From Gammaproteobacteria bacterium (lineage in GTDB: Bacteria; Pseudomonadota; Gammaproteobacteria; Pseudomonadales; DSM-25080), in assembly GCA_013372965.1 (NCBI GenBank), contig JABXIR010000020.1, forward strand, positions 1 to 20,166: 20,166 bases of DNA. Reading direction: 5' to 3'. The notes beneath the pieces are model-generated. The model worked only from the letters and a program-made list of their open reading frames with translations. It did not search any database and was not told the origin of the DNA. The translations under genes were made by a program, and so were the position numbers. Positions 15,195 through 20,166 of the stretch are shown here, piece by piece; positions within the stretch are counted from its first letter, which is position 1; every line of letters begins with the position of its first letter.

Positions 15195-16219
15195 GCATTT
15201 TCTCCCATCATCTTTGACATTTGCGCCAGCTCCGCAAGCTTTGATTTTGCTAAACCCGTCGAAATCACGTCTTGGGCGATAGCAACGCCCTCTTTGAGCG
15301 ACATCGCCTCACCGCTGACGTAAATAGCCGCACCCGCGTTTAAGGCAACCATGTCAGAGGCTTTTTCGTTTTCGCCTGAAATGGCGGCCTTCAACAATAC
15401 CAAACTATTTTTAGCGCCGTCGACGGCGAGATCACTTAGGTCATCTGCACGGGTAATGCCAAAATCTTCTGGCACGATCGTGTACTCGCTGATGCTGCCG
15501 TTACGGAGTTCAGCAACGTCGGTCGGAGCCGCGAGACTGATTTCATCGAGCTGATCGTGAGAACTCACGACGATCGCGTGAACCGCGCCGAGCTCCTTGA
15601 GCGCTTCTGCAACCGGGCGCACCCAGTCTCGGTGATATACCCCCACAACTTGACGCTTTACCGATGCTGGGTTGGTTAAAGGGCCGAGCAAATTGAAGAT
15701 CGTTCTCATGCCCAACGCTTTTCGGGCCGGTGCCGCGTACTTCATGGCTGAGTGATGATTTATCGCGAACATAAAGCCGATACCGCACTCATCGATCAAT
15801 CGAGCCAGCTGCTCTGGGGGGAGATCTAAATTAACACCGGCGGCCTCTAGCACATCTGCAGCACCAGATGACGAAGATACTCCGCGGCTTCCGTGTTTCG
15901 CGACGATGACACCGGCTGCGGCTGCGACGAGCGCAGAGGCCGTACTCACGTTAAACAGACTCGCACCATCACCACCGGTGCCTACAATATCAACCGCATT
16001 GGAGGCTTCAATATGGACCGGCACCATCAAACTTCGCATGACCGTGGCGACCGCACTGATGTGTTCGGCGCGCTCGCACATCATTCTCAGAGCCACCAGC
16101 AGAGCCGCTATTTCGGGCTCGCTCATTTGGCCGGTCATCAGCAACTCAAACGCCTCTCGAACTTCTGGCGCAGAAATGTCGTGAGTTTCTACAATGGTAT
16201 GTAAAGCGGAGATGCTCAT
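15191..16219 (-). CDS. trpD: anthranilate phosphoribosyltransferase
   Basis: Transfers phosphoribosyl from PRPP to anthranilate. The 342 residues are the usual length. The PRPP-binding VDIVGTGGDGASLFNVST lies at 77-93. The anthranilate-side loop at 108-119 reads KHGSRGVSSSSG, where most relatives have KHGNR followed by a Lys or Arg before the final SG; see findings. Further conserved parts are GIGFMFAINHHSAMKYAAPAR and FNLLGPLTNPA. It begins 2 bases after trpG with a GAGGTAG ribosome site and ends overlapping trpC by 4 bases. Confidence 0.96.
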   Translation of the reverse strand: MSISALHTIVETHDISAPEVREAFELLMTGQMSEPEIAALLVALRMMCERAEHISAVATVMRSLMVPVHIEASNAVDIVGTGGDGASLFNVSTASALVAAAAGVIVAKHGSRGVSSSSGAADVLEAAGVNLDLPPEQLARLIDECGIGFMFAINHHSAMKYAAPARKALGMRTIFNLLGPLTNPASVKRQVVGVYHRDWVRPVAEALKELGAVHAIVVSSHDQLDEISLAAPTDVAELRNGSISEYTIVPEDFGITRADDLSDLAVDGAKNSLVLLKAAISGENEKASDMVALNAGAAIYVSGEAMSLKEGVAIAQDVISTGLAKSKLAELAQMSKMMGENA

Positions 16220-16221
16220 AT

Positions 16222-16800
16222 CTACCTCGCTAGGAATTTTTTAAGTTGTTCGTGACCGAATTCGGAGAGAATTGACTCAGGGTGATACTGCACCCCTTCG
16301 ATATCGTAATCACGATGTCGAAGCCCCATGATTTCGTCAATTTCACCGTCCGGTGTTTGAGTCCACGCAGTGATCTCGAGTGATTCTGGCAAGGTATGGC
16401 GATCGACAATTAAACTGTGATACCGCGTTACGTTAAATCCCTGGGGCAATCCCTCGAACACCCCGACATTTGCGTGAAAGATCGGACTCACTTTGCCGTG
16501 CATTACTTCACGTGCACGGACAACTCGACCGCCGAACACCTGGCCAACGGTCTGATGACCGAGACACACGCCAAACATCGGAATATCCCCTTTAAACGTT
16601 TCAACCACGGCCACAGACACTCCGGCCTCATTTGGAGTGCACGGCCCAGGCGAAATAATGATTTTTTCGGGCGCTAAACGACGTATGTCGTCAATCGAAA
16701 TCTCATCGTTGCGATACACCGTCACATCAGCACCAAGCTCTGCGAGATACTGGACGATGTTATAAGTAAATGAGTCGTAGTTATCGATCATTAAAATCAT
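16222..16800 (-). CDS. trpG: anthranilate synthase component II, glutamine amidotransferase
   Basis: Releases ammonia from glutamine for TrpE. The 192-residue class I amidotransferase has the catalytic triad Cys79 (GVCLGHQ), His173 and Glu175 (YHPES). The first residues, MILMIDNYDSFTYNIVQYL, and the PGPCTPNEAG oxyanion loop are typical of the TrpG/PabA group. Its ATG overlaps the trpE stop as ATGA, so the two synthase subunits are translationally coupled. TrpG may also serve p-aminobenzoate synthesis, as in some bacteria; the sequence does not show this. Confidence 0.97.
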   Translation of the reverse strand: MILMIDNYDSFTYNIVQYLAELGADVTVYRNDEISIDDIRRLAPEKIIISPGPCTPNEAGVSVAVVETFKGDIPMFGVCLGHQTVGQVFGGRVVRAREVMHGKVSPIFHANVGVFEGLPQGFNVTRYHSLIVDRHTLPESLEITAWTQTPDGEIDEIMGLRHRDYDIEGVQYHPESILSEFGHEQLKKFLAR

Positions 16801-18278
16801 GACTCACCTCCTGCAGCCAACATCGATGCCGCGACCAAAATGGCGCGGGCTTTGTTGCGCGTTTCTTTCCACTCAAGGTCGTCGATTGAATCGGCGACCA
16901 CTCCTGCACCTGCTTGAACATAAAGCGTTTTATCTTTCACAACCGCCGTGCGAATCGCGATAGCCGTGTCCATATTTCCTGACCAACTGATATAACCAAC
17001 CGCACCGCCATAGATACCGCGCTCTACTGGCTCAAGTTGTTGAATGATTTCCATAGCGCGCACCTTTGGGGCTCCGGATAACGTGCCCGCTGGCATGGTG
17101 GCCTTGAGCACATCCATACAATTCAGACCTTGTTGAAGCTGACCGGTAACATTTGAGGTAATGTGCATCACATGCGAATAACGTTCCACCTTCATTTTTT
17201 CGGTCAGCGACACCGTACCAGTTTGAGCAATTCGTCCCACGTCGTTTCGCCCAAGATCGATCAGCATGAGGTGCTCAGCAATTTCTTTCGGGTCGGCAAC
17301 GAGCTCTCGCTCAAGTGCTTGATCTTCTTGCTCTGATTTACCTCTACGACGCGTACCGGCAATTGGTCTTACGGTGACCTCGTTTTCTTCAAGGCGAGCT
17401 AGAATTTCAGGCGACGAGCCAATCACATGGTGATCACCCAGGTTCAAGCAGTACATATAAGGGCTTGGGTTCAGTACACGAAGTGCACGGTATAAATCAG
17501 TAGGATCGTGTTCGAACGGCATCGACATCCGCTGAGACAAGACGACTTGCATGACGTCTCCGGCCAACACGTAATCCTTTACATCATCGATAGCGCGCTT
17601 AAAGTCGGACTCATCGAAGTGATATTTAACGGTGTCTTCAAGCGACTGGCTACTATCGAGTCGGATACGATCGTTCGATACTAAAGATTTGGACAGACTG
17701 CGCTCGATCTCGCTGATCCGTGCTTGGGCTTTGTCGAAAGCCCCGAATTCTGACGGATCGACGTGGGTAATGACTTTGATCGTGCCGGATAGGTTATCAA
17801 AGACTAAAACGTCCTGCGCCTCGAGTAACACAATATCTGGAGTACCAAGACCCGGCTTACGTTCAGTCTCGTCGAGACGGGGCTCAATATAACGGACGGT
17901 ATCATAAGCAAAGTAGCCGACTAACCCGCCATGAAAACGAGGCATATCCGGTAACTCAGGCACGTTATACGATTGCGTTAGCTCAGACACAAATTTAAGG
18001 GGATCGGATACCTGCTGCGTTTCAATACAGAGACCACCATCAAAACGTCTCACGCAATGATCGCGAACCTCATAACGGAACTGACACGGTAAACCGATAA
18101 TCGAGTAGCGACCCCACTTTTCACCGCCTTCAACGGACTCGAATAAAAACGAAAAAGGTTGATTCGCAAGTTTGAGAAAACACGACACTGGCGTATCTAC
18201 GTCGGCCAGAATGTCTCGCGAGACAGGAATTTTATTGTAGCCATCAGCACTGAGCTGATTGAATAAGGATCGGTTCAT
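16797..18278 (-). CDS. trpE: anthranilate synthase component I
   Basis: Converts chorismate to anthranilate with ammonia from TrpG; first committed step of tryptophan synthesis. The 493 residues match Pseudomonas TrpE. The N-terminal feedback site for tryptophan is visible as FLFESVEGGEKWGRYS (44-59), where Glu47-Ser48 correspond to the LLES motif. The chorismate-binding domain fills about 220-490 and includes PIAGTRRRGKS, LIDLGRNDVGR, PAGTLSGAPKVRAMEII and GIYGGAVGYIS. The ribosome site GAGGG is 4 bases before the ATG. The 213-base region upstream contains the Trp leader peptide and the rpe terminator, so trpEGDC probably has its own attenuated transcript. Confidence 0.97.
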   Translation of the reverse strand: MNRSLFNQLSADGYNKIPVSRDILADVDTPVSCFLKLANQPFSFLFESVEGGEKWGRYSIIGLPCQFRYEVRDHCVRRFDGGLCIETQQVSDPLKFVSELTQSYNVPELPDMPRFHGGLVGYFAYDTVRYIEPRLDETERKPGLGTPDIVLLEAQDVLVFDNLSGTIKVITHVDPSEFGAFDKAQARISEIERSLSKSLVSNDRIRLDSSQSLEDTVKYHFDESDFKRAIDDVKDYVLAGDVMQVVLSQRMSMPFEHDPTDLYRALRVLNPSPYMYCLNLGDHHVIGSSPEILARLEENEVTVRPIAGTRRRGKSEQEDQALERELVADPKEIAEHLMLIDLGRNDVGRIAQTGTVSLTEKMKVERYSHVMHITSNVTGQLQQGLNCMDVLKATMPAGTLSGAPKVRAMEIIQQLEPVERGIYGGAVGYISWSGNMDTAIAIRTAVVKDKTLYVQAGAGVVADSIDDLEWKETRNKARAILVAASMLAAGGES

Positions 18279-18331
18279 TGCACCCTCGAATATCGATTAA
18301 CGTTTAACAATGTGTGACGAAAATAGGTCGC

Positions 18332-18388
18332 TCAAGAAAGACGCCATCGCCAGCGATGCAATTCGATGTCTAGAACCAGAGTTGCCAT
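18332..18388 (-). CDS. trpL: trp operon leader peptide with two Trp codons
   Basis: An 18-codon reading frame, MATLVLDIELHRWRWRLS and TGA, ends 53 bases upstream of the trpE ATG. Trp codons are 13 (18350-18352) and 15 (18344-18346), each followed by Arg. Two Trp codons in so short a frame just before trpE is the hallmark of ribosome-mediated attenuation, which is known for trpE in Pseudomonas. The Trp codons lie within a small hairpin, CATCG (18354-18358) with CGATG (18345-18349). No classic GC-rich terminator with a U run is seen between here and trpE. A GGG about 8 bases upstream is the only ribosome-site candidate. The symbol is by function; expression is unproven. Confidence 0.72.
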   Translation of the reverse strand: MATLVLDIELHRWRWRLS

Positions 18389-18410
18389 TGAAAAACCCAA
18401 ACCGATACCC

Positions 18411-18456
18411 GAAAAATGTTAAAGCCAAACGTTAATAAAAATTCTTAAGTTTGGCT
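18411..18456 (-). terminator. terminator hairpin after rpe
   Basis: In the minus-strand RNA, AGCCAAAC (18456-18449) pairs with GTTTGGCT (18430-18423) around an A/T-rich loop, and the tail TTTAACATTTTT follows. It begins about 36 bases after the rpe stop and about 35 bases before the trp leader peptide, so it separates rpe transcripts from the trp operon. The interrupted T run suggests incomplete termination. Confidence 0.65.
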
Positions 18457-18491
18457 AAGTCGAAATAGTTATAAAATGTATACCGAATCTA

Positions 18492-19166
18492 CTAACGAGC
18501 TACCTTCGCAAGCTCAGCTCGCATCTGATCGATCGTCGCCCGGTAATCACTGGTGTTAAAGATGGCCGAACCCGCGACAAAGGTGTCTGCGCCCGCGGCT
18601 GCAACTTCCGCAATGTTAGCCAAGCCCACACCACCGTCAACTTCGAGTCGAGCTTTCGATCCAGCAGCATCGAGCTTCGCTCGAACCTCTTCGATCTTAC
18701 GAAGTGTGGATGGAATAAACTTCTGCCCGCCAAACCCTGGGTTCACCGACATCAACAACACCATATCAAGGTGTTCTAGGGTGTAATCTAGAATATCGGT
18801 TGGCGTGGCTGGATTGAGCACAAGCCCTGCCTTACAGCCACCGTTTTTGATGATCTGAATCGAACGATCGACGTGCTTCGACGCTTCGGGGTGAAACGTG
18901 ATGTACGATGCCCCCGCATCGATGAACTGCGAGATCATATCATCGACCGGCTCAACCATGAGGTGAACATCAATCGGGGCAGTCACACCGTAATTACGTA
19001 AGGCCTTACACACCATCGGTCCGATGGTTAAGTTAGGCACGTAGTGATTATCCATCACATCAAAGTGAACGACATCAGCGCCCGATTCGAGCACATGTTC
19101 AACCTCTTCGCCCAACCGAGCGAAGTCCGCCGCCAAAATTGAAGGTGCTATCCAAAATTCGTTCAT
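18492..19166 (-). CDS. rpe: ribulose-phosphate 3-epimerase
   Basis: Interconverts ribulose-5-phosphate and xylulose-5-phosphate in the pentose phosphate pathway. The 224 residues are standard. The TIM barrel opens with IAPSILAADFARLGEE. Metal ligands are His34 and Asp36 in VHFDVMDNHYVPN, His68 in DVHLMVEP and Asp177 in LEVDGGV; the phosphate loop is MSVNPGFGGQKF. A GGTGAG ribosome site sits just before the ATG. In Pseudomonas a phosphoglycolate phosphatase gene lies between rpe and trpE; here it is absent. It is divergent from lptD. Confidence 0.97.
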   Translation of the reverse strand: MNEFWIAPSILAADFARLGEEVEHVLESGADVVHFDVMDNHYVPNLTIGPMVCKALRNYGVTAPIDVHLMVEPVDDMISQFIDAGASYITFHPEASKHVDRSIQIIKNGGCKAGLVLNPATPTDILDYTLEHLDMVLLMSVNPGFGGQKFIPSTLRKIEEVRAKLDAAGSKARLEVDGGVGLANIAEVAAAGADTFVAGSAIFNTSDYRATIDQMRAELAKVAR

Positions 19167-19329
19167 TGCTCACCTAAACCGTAGTCGTTGTTCATAATTC
19201 AAGAATACTATCATAGCTTACGAACTATCTAACCCTCTTCACGTAGAATTCACGATTAGCACTATTATGGTGAAACACATTCGATTATCATTAGGCGCTA
19301 AATACATCCTTACTACGTCATCACACTGC

Positions 19330-20166
19330 ATGAACCCATCCTTGTTCGCTAAACGATTTACCACAACCGCACTTTTAAGCTGTGCGCTCAGCACATCGTG
19401 GGCGATCGCAGCAGACAGTTGTGAAGCACCCAGCGCAAGCGCTTTAGACTGGGTTCCGCTATCCGAGATGACCTCAGAGCAGCGCGCTCGTATCGCGAGT
19501 CAATGTTGCGGTGGCTTTATCGCGCCACAAGCCTATCAGGAACGAATTGATCAGTTTGCCGATGTTGATATCGACAGCCTGCCACTTGAAGCAGGCTCAG
19601 ACACGAGTTTGCTCGAAGATGGTGGTGAGACGAGCGTCATGGAAGGCAACGTGTTTGTGCGACAAGGGACGCGTGAGCTAACCGCCGACTCTGCGAGGAT
19701 TACTCGAAGTGCAAACGCTGCCGAACTTACTGGCAACGTGACCTTTCGAGATCCTGGCGTTCTGTTAGTGGGTGATCGTGCTCTGGTTAAAATGAACGAG
19801 GGCGAAGCGGAAATCGACAACGCGCAGTTTGTGCTTCACGAAACTGGCTTGCGTGGCTACGCGTCCGCGATTCGAATTCGTGAAGCCAACTCACTCACCC
19901 TGAACGATGGAGGTTTTACCAGCTGCGAACCCGGCAGCGAGGACTGGTTCATCAAAAGTGAAGACGTTGATATCGATACCCAAACTGGTCGAGGGACGGT
20001 CACTGGAGCTACTGTAGAAATTCTCGGTGTACCGGTGTTTTATCTCCCATGGGCACAATTTCCAATCGACGACCGAAGGATGAGCGGCTTCTTGGTTCCT
20101 GAGTTCAGCATTTCAAGCGACGGCCCTGACATCTCTGCGCCCTATTATCTCAATCTTGCGCCGGAC
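19330..20166 (+). CDS. lptD: LPS-assembly outer-membrane protein LptD, cut by window edge
   Basis: LptD is the beta-barrel that, with LptE, places lipopolysaccharide in the outer leaflet. The first 279 codons are visible. Residues 1-28 look like a signal peptide (LLSCALSTSWAIAA). Next comes a linker with LDWVPLSEM and Cys59-Cys60, then the periplasmic LptA-like domain (about 100-230). The barrel start follows, with the family signatures GGFTSCEPGSEDW (Cys199) and GVPVFYLPW, then PIDDRRMSGFLVPE. Cys31, Cys59 or Cys60, and Cys199 could supply N-terminal partners for the disulfides LptD needs. The start is uncertain: an in-frame ATG at 19267 would add 21 residues, but the ATG at 19330 places the signal peptide normally. 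Neither has a clear ribosome site. Confidence 0.93.
   Translation, partial: MNPSLFAKRFTTTALLSCALSTSWAIAADSCEAPSASALDWVPLSEMTSEQRARIASQCCGGFIAPQAYQERIDQFADVDIDSLPLEAGSDTSLLEDGGETSVMEGNVFVRQGTRELTADSARITRSANAAELTGNVTFRDPGVLLVGDRALVKMNEGEAEIDNAQFVLHETGLRGYASAIRIREANSLTLNDGGFTSCEPGSEDWFIKSEDVDIDTQTGRGTVTGATVEILGVPVFYLPWAQFPIDDRRMSGFLVPEFSISSDGPDISAPYYLNLAPD

Noticed and set aside
18276..18345. Classic trp attenuator terminator between trpL and trpE
   Set aside because: No GC-rich stem with a following U run could be found there; only weak local pairs such as TTAA/TTAA and TCGA/TCGA.
19267..19329. Upstream ATG for lptD
   Set aside because: In frame and open, but it would bury the signal peptide 21 residues in; kept as an alternative only.
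1..20166. Mobile element, CRISPR array, tRNA, defence system or other novel cluster
   Set aside because: All large frames belong to conserved housekeeping families in known neighbourhoods; no transposase, integrase, spaced repeats or tRNA-like fold was seen.

Overview
The window is a chromosomal stretch of housekeeping genes from a gammaproteobacterium. The gene content and order point to the Pseudomonadales/Cellvibrionales side of the class. The CRP protein is of the Pseudomonas Vfr type (214 residues, near-identical cAMP and DNA-binding motifs). The order dsbD-aroQ-accB-accC-prmA-(DUF3426 gene)-dusB-fis-purH-purD, and the set rpe/trpE/trpG/trpD/trpC/vfr/osmC/coq7 with lptD close by, both match what I remember of Pseudomonas. 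Base composition and codon use look even across the window. I see no mobile element, rRNA, tRNA, CRISPR array or phage gene, and no gene-free stretch above 300 bases.

Layout. At 1-910, two leftward genes encode a periplasmic PCuAC copper chaperone and a DUF2333 membrane protein that runs off the left edge. A divergent rightward run starts at 996: dsbD, aroQ (3-dehydroquinate dehydratase), accB and accC (acetyl-CoA carboxylase), then a strong terminator at 5138. It continues with prmA (L11 methyltransferase), a large acidic zinc-ribbon/DUF3426 membrane protein, dusB overlapping fis by 4 bases, and purH-purD. From 12250 to 12424 lies a structured intergenic segment shared with leftward coq7. 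An osmC-family gene precedes coq7 in the same operon. The vfr gene diverges from osmC at 13502-13657 and converges on the leftward trp operon at a shared terminator.

The leftward trp operon is compact: trpE-trpG-trpD-trpC, with 4-base overlaps at trpE/trpG and trpD/trpC and a 2-base gap at trpG/trpD. Upstream of trpE I find an uncatalogued 18-codon leader peptide with two Trp codons in a W-R-W-R context (18332-18388), so the operon is very probably attenuated. Upstream again is rpe, with its own terminator, and divergent from rpe is the start of lptD, cut by the right edge.

Working logic: aroQ and trpEGDC supply and use the chorismate route; accBC start fatty-acid synthesis; purHD make purines; coq7 makes ubiquinone; prmA and dusB modify the translation machinery; fis and vfr are global regulators; dsbD, PCuAC and lptD serve the cell envelope. 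The window is mostly ordinary. The parts most worth a second look are the trp leader (with a possible pairing to the trpE start), the multi-hairpin purD-coq7 interval, the palindrome between the PCuAC gene and dsbD, and the CRP-like site between vfr and osmC.
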